64,000 nucleotides of DNA from 1162T-S-0a-05 sp050299435 (lineage in GTDB: Bacteria > Pseudomonadota > Gammaproteobacteria > Pseudomonadales > Cellvibrionaceae): positions 16,837 through 80,836 of the forward strand of contig JBNKVX010000005.1 of assembly GCA_050299435.1 (NCBI GenBank). Reading direction: 5' to 3'. Shown in pieces: positions 47,153 through 54,173 of this stretch (within the stretch, counting starts at the first letter, position 1; each line of letters starts with the position of its first letter). The notes under the pieces were generated by a model. That model saw only the letters and a program-made list of their open reading frames with translations. It was not told the origin of the DNA and did not search any database. A program made the position numbers and the translations under genes.

Positions 47153-47184
47153 AGGGGATAGCGAACCTTTCCGTCTATCCCCTT
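47153..47184 (-). terminator. Terminator of the trypsin-like protease locus
   Basis: A perfect 10-bp stem, arms 47153-47162 and 47175-47184 (AAGGGGATAG/CTATCCCCTT), with a 12-nt loop. It lies about 30 bp beyond the stop at 47217 on the minus strand. Confidence 0.7.
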
Positions 47185-47216
47185 CAACTTTATTAATGTA
47201 ATAATTCAACTACTGC

Positions 47217-48245
47217 TTACCAGCATAGCATCGTTTCAATAGTGTGCTTAGTGGTATGGGGATGATTGCGGAACGTGTGCTCCGTGTATTTACATGAACC
47301 ATCTCCACGTTCAACCCGATTTTTTATAAATTTGTCGTGGTACGAAACACGTGTTGCCAGTTCACCATCTACTCCGCAATACTTTTTGGTGAACCACCGT
47401 TCCTCGCCATTAATGGTTACCAGCGCATACTCACTATCAACAACTGCTCGAGATGTAATTCCAAACTGAATACCACTAATACTTGTATCAGTACTCAATT
47501 TTTTCCACGGGCCTCCTGAATCACCCACACATAATTTTGGATCACCTTAGTCACGAAACCACTCAATTGTTCGCGGGTAATTGCTCTTGCTATTGTGCCA
47601 GCTAAAATCTATTAACTGCGCGTTTCGCAATTGATCGTCATCCGTACCTGGAATATCCGGGTTTGTATCGTCGCTTAGCGTCGGCGAAGAAAGACCGTGC
47701 CCGTAAGCAGAAAGCTGAACGGGCTTGGAGGTGGATGTGTATCGAACAATGGCTGCCACATCTTTGGAATTTATATTTGAAAATCGGCTACTCCTTTGCA
47801 AAACAGCAATGTCATACCCACTCTTTAGGGGATTGTCTTTCCATTTTTCATATTCATCCAAAGCCTCTATGTATTCTTTTCTGATATAGACATCCATAAC
47901 CTCGTAGGTGCTTGAGTGCAATCGTTCCCAGCTCCCATCCGGGTTCTGATGCTGCACCGTAACCACAACGGAACTATCTTTTTTCAAGCCATCTTCGTAC
48001 GCATCTGATTCCAAAAAACAGTGGGCTGAAGTAAGAATTGAGTCTCGCGAAATGACCTGTCCGGAGCAATCTTCCACAAACTTGGGCGGCCAAGAATTTC
48101 TCGCATCATAAATGGTGACTCTTACTGTTCCACCATTCATCAAAGAGGGATGCAAACTTCCATCCTCTATGGCTCTCACGGACTGAGCAATAAATACACA
48201 TAATATGGGAAAAAGAGTAAGCTGAATAATTCTATCTCTGTTCAT
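47217..48245 (-). pseudogene. Trypsin-like serine protease interrupted by in-frame TAA
   Basis: Two open segments in one frame, 48245-47547 and 47546-47217, together encode a secreted S1-family protease. There is a signal peptide (ending near SVRAIEDG), His in ILTSAHCF, Asp in GYDIAVLQ, and the nucleophile motif CVGDSGGPW. A single TAA at 47549-47547 falls between Asp and Ser, so the first product (232 residues) lacks the catalytic serine. No frameshift is needed to join the parts. It could be a recent nonsense mutation, a sequencing error or, less likely, read-through. A terminator follows the second part. Confidence 0.8.
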
Positions 48246-48634
48246 AATGTTTCCTGATTTTGCAGTTATTATTCAGGTAGCAGGTACTCCTACCATTGTT
48301 AGTTTTATATTTTCAGTCTCATGGCTTGTGCCCTGAGCCAAATCCTGGCCCCCCCTATCTTTTTCTGGGAAGCAAGCATAAACAACCCATTTAACCAAGT
48401 AAACCTGTTTACAGTAGGACTATATTATTGGCTCCCTCACCTACCAAATCAAAAGGTCAGGTTATTTGATTGCGAAAGAAAGGGCTTGGACTTTCGAGTT
48501 CTCCCCAAATTATCGTTACTCAAAGTTTCCCTGATGCACAGCTGATCAAATTATCGAGAAATTAATAGCTAAACAATAAATAGCCAGGCACCTGAATTGG
48601 AACAGTGTGTCTGGACGACTAAATTTATTAACAA
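48246..48634. other. Intergenic region, 389 bp
   Basis: Between the protease promoter and the end of the slipin gene. A plus-strand open frame at 48321-48545 lacks a ribosome-binding site and family features, so I do not call it. No terminator hairpin is evident directly after the slipin stop. Confidence 0.4.
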
Positions 48635-49777
48635 TTAACTTCGCAACTTCACAAGCTCATTCATCACACCGTCCAAACCACCGTATACGGATAGGTTGTT
48701 GATACGTTGAGTTACTCGCTCCAATGCTTCCAGTTCTTTCAATCGCATTAGCACCGGGTTATTTTCCATTACTTTTGCAGTGTTATGTAGAGAACGCATC
48801 GCTTGAGTTTCTTCTCGACGTCGAATCAAGTTTGCTTCAGCTTCTTTTTGAGCTTCAACCACTTTATTCAGAATCTCTTTCATGTCACCTGGCAAAATAA
48901 TGTCTTTAATACCCACGCTGTGCAACTGAATACCGTATTCTGCGAATTTCTCACGCACGCCATCAGAGATAACAGAATTCAGAAGATCTTTGTCTTCCAA
49001 TAATTCATCCAATGATTTAGTACCTACGGCTTCACGAAGACGCAGTTGCAGTTCACGGTAGATGAAGTTGGCGTAATCGTTTAACTTCAACGCTACGGTT
49101 TTTACCTCAGCAATACGGTAGCTGCCTGACAAATTAATGCGCAAGCTAACGCGATCTTTGGTCAAAATTTCTTGACCGCTGACTTCGATAACCTGCAAGC
49201 GCAGATCCATTAATTTAACGGTAATTGCTCGGTTGTATTTCCAGAAACCGTAACTACCGGATTCTAAAATACCTTCCAATTTACCGTTCACAAATAGTAG
49301 ACCCACATGTTCGTCCGGCACTTCACTGTACTGAATGGCATTAATGACTTCTCGGCTTCGGCCCACTTTTAAACCACGACCTAACAATGCACTCAGTTTT
49401 TCATCGATTACGAAATTTTCGCTGATGTCGATTACATCCAAACGAATATCTTCAACATTTTTCCAAACAGTCAAGTCACTACCAGGCGCAAGCACATCTA
49501 CCAAGTGTTTGTCTCGGTACAACAAACCGACTTCAGTATCACTAAGTTCAAAGCGCTCCAGGTAAGGTGCTAACTTATCTGCATACATTTTCAGCAAGAA
49601 CTTTGCTTGTTTGTGTGTGAACAGAACCTCAGTGATATCATAAAGTTCAACTTTGATACCACCACTTAAAGTTTCCAGACGGAAACGACCCGGCTCTAGA
49701 ACACATTCAAATCGGTCACGACGGTATACCAACGCACGTTGGTTGTCCGCCACATCAATAGTTTTCCAAAACATCAT
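48635..49777 (-). CDS. Slipin family protein (SPFH/Band 7)
   Basis: The 380-residue product has duplicated N-terminal beta modules (YRRDRFECVLEPGRFR, then FVNGKLEGILESGSYGFW) and an SPFH/prohibitin-like core with ILTKDRVSLRINLSGSYRI. A helical, coiled-coil-prone end includes KVVEAQKEAEANLIRRREETQ. No N-terminal membrane helix is seen, unlike classical stomatins, so membrane contact would be peripheral. Slipins of this type are repeatedly found with rtcB in RNA-repair neighbourhoods. The ATG at 49777 has AGGAG seven bases upstream. The gene is preceded by an elaborate leader and is last of the rtcB/tRNA module. Confidence 0.88.
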   Translation of the reverse strand: MMFWKTIDVADNQRALVYRRDRFECVLEPGRFRLETLSGGIKVELYDITEVLFTHKQAKFLLKMYADKLAPYLERFELSDTEVGLLYRDKHLVDVLAPGSDLTVWKNVEDIRLDVIDISENFVIDEKLSALLGRGLKVGRSREVINAIQYSEVPDEHVGLLFVNGKLEGILESGSYGFWKYNRAITVKLMDLRLQVIEVSGQEILTKDRVSLRINLSGSYRIAEVKTVALKLNDYANFIYRELQLRLREAVGTKSLDELLEDKDLLNSVISDGVREKFAEYGIQLHSVGIKDIILPGDMKEILNKVVEAQKEAEANLIRRREETQAMRSLHNTAKVMENNPVLMRLKELEALERVTQRINNLSVYGGLDGVMNELVKLRS

Positions 49778-49814
49778 GTTAATACTCCTTTTCCCTTTCA
49801 AATAAGGTTAAAAA

Positions 49815-49834
49815 GTGGCACATGGAAGTGCCAC
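49815..49834 (-). terminator. Intrinsic terminator in the slipin leader
   Basis: GTGGCAC (49815-49821) pairs perfectly with GTGCCAC (49828-49834). On the minus strand the stem is followed by five T residues (A-run 49810-49814), 33 bp upstream of the slipin ATG. It has the form of a rho-independent terminator placed inside the 5' leader, as in attenuators. Confidence 0.75.
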
Positions 49835-49938
49835 CATTGGCGTTAGCCAATGCGAGCTTTCAAAATCCAACCGTTTCACACAACGGTGCAAAATTTTGAA
49901 AGCGACTTTTAATTAAATCACGGATGATTTAATTAAAA
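49835..49938 (-). promoter_or_regulatory. Triple hairpin leader upstream of slipin
   Basis: Three perfect inverted repeats stand in a row just before the terminator. CATTGGC/GCCAATG occupies 49835-49852. GCTTTCAAAAT/ATTTTGAAAGC occupies 49856-49903 and encloses a second small stem, CCGTT/AACGG. A 14-bp AT-rich stem (49907-49920 with 49925-49938) has a 4-nt loop. They do not overlap, so they could form together or be processing sites. Sensing of RNA damage or of uncharged or cleaved tRNA by this leader is speculation. Confidence 0.6.
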
Positions 49939-50228
49939 ATGGTTGATAGAAGCGAGGCCCACCCGGGGACACCTCGATTAACGATTTACGCTAAACAGGT
50001 AAAGTCATCAGAGGTTCTTTGCAATTAGGCAATCATTCCCTACCTGGTCGTCACAACCCATGTAAAGAACTTCCACTTCATTGGTCCAAACTTAATAAAT
50101 TTACGTATCCAACGAACCCACCGATAACGGTGATGCCGCCAGCGTGATCCAATTTGAAAATCAAACCTGTTTCCAAGCTCTCAAAAGCAAATCAGTTCAC
50201 CATGAGCCTCTAGTGTTTTTAAACAAGA
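49939..50228. other. Non-coding leader segment with further secondary structure
   Basis: About 290 bp with no frame of interest. It contains CACCG/CGGTG (50119-50132, loop ATAA) and a longer imperfect pairing between GGTTCTTT near 50011 and AAAGAACT near 50077. The sequence GGCTCATGG (minus strand) occurs both here (about 50202) and in the tRNA remnant at about 50275. Confidence 0.4.
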
Positions 50229-50292
50229 TTTTAAGTCTTGTGGGGACTCGAACCCCGGGTCTTTCGACCTTTCCATGAGCCTGTTAAAGGCG
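50229..50292 (-). other. tRNA remnant (T-arm with terminator-like end)
   Basis: On the minus strand a good T-arm (CGGGG, loop TTCGAGT, CCCCA) is preceded by GGTC-GAAA-GACC. The expected 5' half is absent and there is no CCA. Instead, the acceptor-like strand ACAAGA pairs with TCTTGT just downstream, giving a terminator-like hairpin. It looks like a decayed tRNA or a tRNA-like RNA. Confidence 0.45.
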
Positions 50293-50369
50293 TGGTTGCT
50301 TAGGCAGGATTCGAACCTGCTACCCATCGATTATGAGTCGATTGCTCTACCCGTATGAGCTACGAAGCA
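50293..50369 (-). tRNA. tRNA(CAT), Met or Ile2
   Basis: A 77-nt gene with one acceptor mismatch (TGCTTCG/CTAAGCA), encoded ACCA, anticodon loop CTCATAA and canonical T-loop TTCGAAT. The loop equals that of tRNA-Ile2 and elongator Met, so the amino acid is ambiguous. Confidence 0.85.
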
Positions 50370-50389
50370 TCGTGTTTAATCGTCATGTT

Positions 50390-50459
50390 TCAGTTTGGTA
50401 CGCAATACATCAGCGATGTTGCGCCAGACCGGCCTACTGAACCGGAACCGCTAAACTGA
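50390..50459 (-). ncRNA. Possible structured RNA element
   Basis: TCAGTTT (50390-50396) and AAACTGA (50453-50459) close a 70-nt stretch holding two internal stems: CCGG/CCGG around 50427-50443 and CGCAA-cATC/GAT-g-TTGCG around 50401-50423. The result resembles a three-way junction. It lies between the 119-residue gene and the tRNA(CAT). No family is recognised. Confidence 0.35.
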
Positions 50460-50514
50460 CATCAACCAACTAAACTCCGGATGACAAGCTGCGCTTAAGC
50501 AGCTGCCAAATTCT

Positions 50515-50874
50515 TTAGGAACGAATAGGCGTTACCAAATTCAAATGATTTTCCTTTCCCTTCTTAAATCTTGCCAGTTCCATTTCCCCATCTATCGGAG
50601 CAATGGAAACCAAGTGTTCAATTTTTAGGTACAAAGGGCCTTCATAAGCCTTTAGCTTGTCTTTTCCATATTGGATAAGCTTTTCACCTTTTTCGTTTCC
50701 ATAATCGTCATATTTGGTCGAAATCCAATAAACCTTGTCCAGTTTGAAATACCCAACCATAAGTTGGTTTGAAATTATTCCCTCCAGTACACCTTTAAGG
50801 ATTTGTCCTTTAAACGACCAAACATCATCGTTTGATTTAGTTGTTTCTATTTTTACCCATATTAATTCTTCCAT
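50515..50874 (-). CDS. Unknown protein of the rtcB module (119 residues)
   Basis: A beta-rich small protein starting MEELIWVKIETTKSNDD, with SFKGQILKGVLEGI and LYLKIEHLVSI strands and a basic C-terminus (FKKGKENHLNL). The pattern is compatible with an SH3- or Sm-like barrel, but I cannot assign a family. GGAGG lies six bases before the ATG. It is between the HNH gene (41 bp upstream) and a tRNA, on the same strand as rtcB. Confidence 0.7.
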   Translation of the reverse strand: MEELIWVKIETTKSNDDVWSFKGQILKGVLEGIISNQLMVGYFKLDKVYWISTKYDDYGNEKGEKLIQYGKDKLKAYEGPLYLKIEHLVSIAPIDGEMELARFKKGKENHLNLVTPIRS

Positions 50875-50915
50875 TTTGGGCCTCCGTTAATATCTTGATA
50901 AGCTAGCCGCTTTGC

Positions 50916-51473
50916 TTAAGCGGCCAGCCACTTTCTTTTACCTGAGAATCTTGCACTCAAGTATTCCATTTGGTCCGCCAGTATTCTGCGGTTAGCCAAA
51001 TACATAAACTCGAACACATTGGGTTCAAATGGAACGGCTAACAATTCCATTCCTGCTTCCTCTGGCGTACGACCACCTTTAAAGTGATTGCAACGTTGGC
51101 ATGCAGTCACCACATTGGTCCAACAATCACGACCACCTTGAACACGCGGAACAATGTGATCACGTGTTAGCTGACGAGATGAAAACTTTTGTCCGCAATA
51201 CATGCACAGATAGTTGTCACGTCGAAACAACAAAGCGTTCGCCAGTACAGGAGAATGTTGTTCTCGCTTTGAACGATGCATATCGGTTGCAATCATCGGT
51301 GCAAGCAGAAGCTCAGAGCGAACTCCCAATGAGTTTACTCCGCCACGCATAAGCAATTTTTCTTCACCTAGCTCCCATCGCACTTTACTTTTACTGTAAA
51401 GTAATACAGCATCTTCCATAGACAGCCAATGCCTTGGCATGCCAGAAAGATCTAGTCGTAGCACCTGGTTCAT
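50916..51473 (-). CDS. HNH endonuclease family protein
   Basis: The 185-residue product has a zinc-ribbon HNH core: CMYCGQKFSSRQLTRDHIVP, then GGRDCWTNVVTACQRCNHFKGG. It therefore carries both CxxC knuckles and the DH and N catalytic residues. A conserved N-terminal region (LRLDLSGMPRHWLSMEDAVLLYSK, written here in two halves of the same helix) precedes it. The ATG at 51473 follows GGAGG by six bases. It may cut nucleic acid, possibly RNA or tRNA genes of this locus; its true substrate is unknown. Confidence 0.85.
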   Translation of the reverse strand: MNQVLRLDLSGMPRHWLSMEDAVLLYSKSKVRWELGEEKLLMRGGVNSLGVRSELLLAPMIATDMHRSKREQHSPVLANALLFRRDNYLCMYCGQKFSSRQLTRDHIVPRVQGGRDCWTNVVTACQRCNHFKGGRTPEEAGMELLAVPFEPNVFEFMYLANRRILADQMEYLSARFSGKRKWLAA

Positions 51474-51563
51474 AGCACCCTCCAAAAATGTTTAAAACAA
51501 TTTCGTTATTCAAAAAAATCTGGTCGCTCTTATTGATACTCCGACTAGGAATGCTAACGGAGA

Positions 51564-51860
51564 CTAATGTAAGGTTTTGTGAAAAAATATTCCGTCGCCC
51601 ACATAGCCAGTGGAAAGAAGATACTCTGCAAGCAACTTTCTTTGCTCTGGTTTGTTTGACGTTAGCATGACCTGTAATGGCAAACGATTTTTCTGTTTTG
51701 CCCACTTAAGCACATCCAATGCGGTACCTCTGCCATTTAAAATTTGTCCGAGATACAACACTGTGACAGGATATTCATTCAAAATTCGCTGACCTTCTTG
51801 TGCAGATGTGCATACATGATCAGCGTTATAGCGTTGAAATTTATCGATCACTAATTTCAT
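51564..51860 (-). CDS. cREC-like receiver domain protein
   Basis: This 98-residue protein matches the layout of the cyclic-phosphate-processing receiver (cREC) family: MKLVIDKFQRYN at the start, AQEGQRILNEYPVTVLYLGQI where the family usually has an SLDHDLG motif, then GTALDVLKWAKQ and LQVMLTSNKPEQR. The family's paired acidic residues after the first strand (LDDER) are reduced to IDK, and the DHD motif to YLG. The metal site thus seems degenerate. A perfect SD (AGGAGGTG) precedes the ATG at 51860. The family occurs with RNA-repair ligases, which fits its place after rtcB. Confidence 0.65.
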   Translation of the reverse strand: MKLVIDKFQRYNADHVCTSAQEGQRILNEYPVTVLYLGQILNGRGTALDVLKWAKQKNRLPLQVMLTSNKPEQRKLLAEYLLSTGYVGDGIFFHKTLH

Positions 51861-51902
51861 GAAGCACCTCCTTTTTAGTGATTGAATTAAATGAATCGTA
51901 AT

Positions 51903-51979
51903 TGGCACCCGATGAAGGACTCGAACCCTCATCACCCGGCGTCGTAGGCCAGCGCTTTAGTCATTAAGCTAATCGGGTA
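51903..51979 (-). tRNA. tRNA-Arg(ACG)
   Basis: A 77-nt gene between rtcB and the cREC-like gene. The acceptor TACCCGA/TCGGGTG ends in an encoded CCA, the anticodon loop is CTACGAC and the T-loop TTCGAGT. It folds normally. A34 would need TadA editing to inosine. Confidence 0.9.
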
Positions 51980-52029
51980 TAAAATAATTGGAAAGGGAAA
52001 AAAGAGATAAAGAAAAGGTAACGTCCTTG

Positions 52030-53226
52030 TTATCCTTTTACATTAACGATTTGACGCAATGTATGAACGACCTCGACGAGGTCCATTTGGTTTTCCATTA
52101 CCGTATCAATGGGTTTGTAAGCCATCGGAATTTCGTCGATAACGCCTTTGTCTTTGCGACATTCAATACCTTCAGTGGCTGACACAAGGTCTTTTACACT
52201 GAACTTTTTCGCTGCCGCTGATCGACTCATGCGTCGTCCCGCTCCGTGTGAACACGAACAGAAAGACTCTTCGTTTCCTTTACCACGGACGATGTAACTT
52301 TTGTCGCCCATGGATCCAGGAATAATTCCCAAATCGTCTTTACGTGCACGGATTGCACCTTTGCGGGTTACCCATACATTTTTGCCGTAGTGGTTTTCCT
52401 TTTCCACATAATTGTGGTGACAGTTAATCGCCTCTTGAGTAATTGAAAATTCAGGTAGATGAGCACGCAGCGCTTTAAGCACTGCATCCATCATGAACTG
52501 ACGATTCATTAGCGCGTAGTCTTGCCCCCAGGTTACTGCTTCGATGTAGTCATCGTAGTAATCAGATCCTTCTGACAGGTAAGCCAGATCGCGATCAGGA
52601 AGATGAATCATCCATTTCTCCATTTCGCGCTTAGCCAAGCCAATAAAATACATTCCGATTTTATTACCGATTCCACGACTACCCGAATGCAACATTACCC
52701 AGACATCATCCTTTTCATCCAAACACAGTTCAATAAAGTGGTTACCTGATCCCAATGTGCCAAGTTGTTTAGCGAAACCATCCAATTTAACCATTTTCAT
52801 TAACGAGGGATGTTTTTCGAAAATCGAACTCAAGCGCATTGAGATGTTATGCCCACCAGCAATTTTTGCATCTCGATGTTGTCCGCCTGCTCCAAGAGGA
52901 ACGACGGATTCAATATCAGAACGAATTGCTTTTAAGCTGTCAGGTAAATCTTTTGCTTTCAGGGATAAGCGCACCGCGTTCATTCCGCAACCGATATCAA
53001 CACCAACCGCAGCTGGAATAATGGCTTTATCCGTAGCGATGACACTTCCAACGGTTGCGCCTTTTCCTAAATGCACATCGGGCATTGCTGCCACGTGCTT
53101 AAAAACAAATGGTAGATTCGCAACTCGGCTCAATTGAGCTTCCGTGTTGTAATCAATATCATCTGTCCAAACTTTTACAGGCAACCGCTGATCTTTATGC
53201 GGCGCCAATACTTTTTTGATAGCCAT
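52030..53226 (-). CDS. rtcB: RtcB, GTP-dependent RNA ligase
   Basis: RtcB joins RNA 2',3'-cyclic phosphate or 3'-phosphate ends to 5'-OH ends, using GTP and Mn(II) through a histidine-GMP intermediate. The 398-residue protein keeps the metal and catalytic motifs: HVAAMPDVHLGKGATVGSV, VGVDIGCGMNAVRL, LGTLGSGNHFIEL, MLHSGSRGIG, INCHHNY, and the guanylated histidine in CSCSHGAGRRMSR (about residue 330). A long tRNA array lies directly upstream on the same strand, ending 31 bp before the start, and a tRNA lies directly downstream. tRNAs cut by ribotoxins are the obvious substrates. No rtcA, rtcR or archease gene is nearby. Confidence 0.96.
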   Translation of the reverse strand: MAIKKVLAPHKDQRLPVKVWTDDIDYNTEAQLSRVANLPFVFKHVAAMPDVHLGKGATVGSVIATDKAIIPAAVGVDIGCGMNAVRLSLKAKDLPDSLKAIRSDIESVVPLGAGGQHRDAKIAGGHNISMRLSSIFEKHPSLMKMVKLDGFAKQLGTLGSGNHFIELCLDEKDDVWVMLHSGSRGIGNKIGMYFIGLAKREMEKWMIHLPDRDLAYLSEGSDYYDDYIEAVTWGQDYALMNRQFMMDAVLKALRAHLPEFSITQEAINCHHNYVEKENHYGKNVWVTRKGAIRARKDDLGIIPGSMGDKSYIVRGKGNEESFCSCSHGAGRRMSRSAAAKKFSVKDLVSATEGIECRKDKGVIDEIPMAYKPIDTVMENQMDLVEVVHTLRQIVNVKG

Positions 53227-53256
53227 ACCAGCGATCTCCTTTTAAGTGAATGTTAA

Positions 53257-53331
53257 TGGTTGGAGGTATGGGAGTCGAACCCATCTAAGTCGGCTTAAAA
53301 GGCCGATGCCCAACCGCTAGGCCAACCTCCA
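53257..53331 (-). tRNA. tRNA-Lys(TTT)
   Basis: Acceptor TGGAGGT/ACCTCCA is perfect and ACCA is encoded. The anticodon loop is CTTTTAA and the T-loop TTCGACT. It is the last tRNA before rtcB. Confidence 0.92.
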
Positions 53332-53336
53332 AAAAT

Positions 53337-53414
53337 TGGTCAGAGTAGATGGATTCGAACCATCGACCTCCTGGTTCCAAACCAGGCACGCTGTCCAGGC
53401 TGCGCTACACTCTG
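53337..53414 (-). tRNA. tRNA-Pro(TGG)
   Basis: Begins with C1, as proline tRNAs do. The acceptor is CAGAGTG/TACTCTG, ACCA is encoded, the anticodon loop is TTTGGAA on a perfect CCTGG stem, and the T-loop is TTCGAAT. Confidence 0.92.
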
Positions 53415-53423
53415 AAATAAATT

Positions 53424-53502
53424 TGGCGGTTCCTACGGGATTTGAACCCGTGATCTCTCGGCTGACAACCGAGCGCATTGAGCCGGACTATGCTAAGGAA
53501 CC
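53424..53502 (-). tRNA. tRNA-Asp(GTC)
   Basis: Acceptor GGTTCCT/AGGAACC is perfect, with discriminator G and CCA encoded. The anticodon loop is TTGTCAG and the T-loop TTCAAAT. Confidence 0.92.
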
Positions 53503-53507
53503 AAATT

Positions 53508-53632
53508 TGGTGGAACGGGTGAGAGTTGAACTCACATCTTCTTGTTTGCAAAACAAGCACTTATGGCCATGGACGGCTTGTATGCAATTTTTGCAGGAGC
53601 AAAAAATTGTCTCCCAGTTGAGCTACGGACCC
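53508..53632 (-). tRNA. tRNA-Ala(TGC) carrying a 49-nt insertion
   Basis: The 5' part (GGGTCCGTAGCTCAACTGGG, minus strand) and the 3' part read like an alanine tRNA: anticodon arm CTTGT-TTTGCAA-ACAAG, T-loop TTCAACT, and ACCA encoded. Between the D-stem and the anticodon arm lies a 49-nt insert at 53561-53609, which itself contains a hairpin (CAATTTTT/AAAAATTG). The acceptor stem has two mismatches. Without the insert the tRNA would be near normal. Whether it is spliced, tolerated or dead is unknown. Confidence 0.65.
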
Positions 53633-53639
53633 ATAATTT

Positions 53640-53714
53640 TGGAGTACGAGGCCGGACTCAAACCGGCATATAACAGGGCTGCAACCTGCCGCATCGTCGT
53701 TCTGCCACTCGTAC
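53640..53714 (-). tRNA. tRNA-Cys(GCA)
   Basis: Perfect acceptor GTACGAG/CTCGTAC with discriminator U, as cysteine tRNAs require, and CCA encoded. The anticodon loop is TTGCAGC and the T-loop TTTGAGT. Confidence 0.92.
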
Positions 53715-53722
53715 AAAAAGTT

Positions 53723-53796
53723 TGGCAACAGCGCCAGGATTCGAACCTGAAATACGTGAGTCAAAGTCATGTGTGTTCCCGTTACACCACGCTGCT
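53723..53796 (-). tRNA. tRNA-Gln(TTG)
   Basis: Acceptor AGCAGCG/CGCTGTT (one G-U), discriminator G, CCA encoded. The anticodon loop CTTTGAC sits on a stem with one A-C mismatch; the T-loop is TTCGAAT. Confidence 0.9.
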
Positions 53797-53804
53797 ATTA
53801 AATG

Positions 53805-53880
53805 TGGTCGTGAGAGAAGGACTTGAACCTTCACCGCCGACTTTATGAAAGTCGCATTCTTCCGATTAAACTACCTCACG
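53805..53880 (-). tRNA. tRNA-Met(CAT), second CAT tRNA
   Basis: Acceptor CGTGAGG/TCTCACG pairs fully, including C1-G72. ACCA is encoded, the anticodon loop is TTCATAA and the T-loop TTCAAGT. The paired end argues for an elongator rather than an initiator. Confidence 0.87.
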
Positions 53881-53894
53881 CTTTTGCAAAAATT

Positions 53895-53971
53895 TGGTAC
53901 GGACGGTGAGATTCGAACTCGCAACACACTGGGTTTAAGCCAGCCGTGTCTGCTAATTGCGCCACCGGTGT
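53895..53971 (-). tRNA. Atypical tRNA with TAA anticodon (Leu-like)
   Basis: The anticodon arm GCTGG-CTTAAAC-CCAGT and T-loop TTCGAAT with encoded ACCA are present. However, the acceptor strands ACACCGG and CGTCCGT pair at only three positions, and the long variable arm expected for leucine is absent. It is probably degenerate or mis-paired by recombination between array units. Confidence 0.55.
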
Positions 53972-53978
53972 AAAAACG

Positions 53979-54068
53979 TGGAGGAAGGTAGAGGAGTCGA
54001 ACCCCTGCCACATCTCTGCAACACTCCAGTTTTCAAGACTGGTTGCCCGCCACTGGACAGTACCTTCC
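53979..54068 (-). tRNA. tRNA-Ser(TGA)
   Basis: A class II tRNA of 90 nt with perfect acceptor GGAAGGT/ACCTTCC, anticodon loop CTTGAAA, a long variable arm and T-loop TTCGACT; CCA is encoded. The discriminator is U, whereas serine tRNAs usually have G. Confidence 0.87.
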
Positions 54069-54076
54069 AAAACATT

Positions 54077-54164
54077 TGGCGGAAGCAGTGAGACTCGAAC
54101 TCACGCAGCGTGAATACACTGTACGGTTTAGCAAACCGCTGCCTTACCACTCGGCCATACTTCC
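54077..54164 (-). tRNA. tRNA-Ser(GCT)
   Basis: A class II tRNA of 88 nt. Acceptor GGAAGTA/TGCTTCC, discriminator G, CCA encoded, anticodon loop TTGCTAA, long variable arm, T-loop TTCGAGT. Confidence 0.92.
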
Positions 54165-54173
54165 ATTTAAAAT

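Noticed and set aside
48321..48545. Plus-strand 74-codon frame between the protease and slipin genes
   Set aside because: No ribosome-binding site, no recognisable family, and opposite to both neighbours.
53336..53848. Plus-strand 170-codon open frame across the tRNA array, with repeated GFEP/FEPS-like segments
   Set aside because: It is the antisense of consecutive tRNA T-arms, a well-known source of false proteins in databases; no ribosome-binding site.
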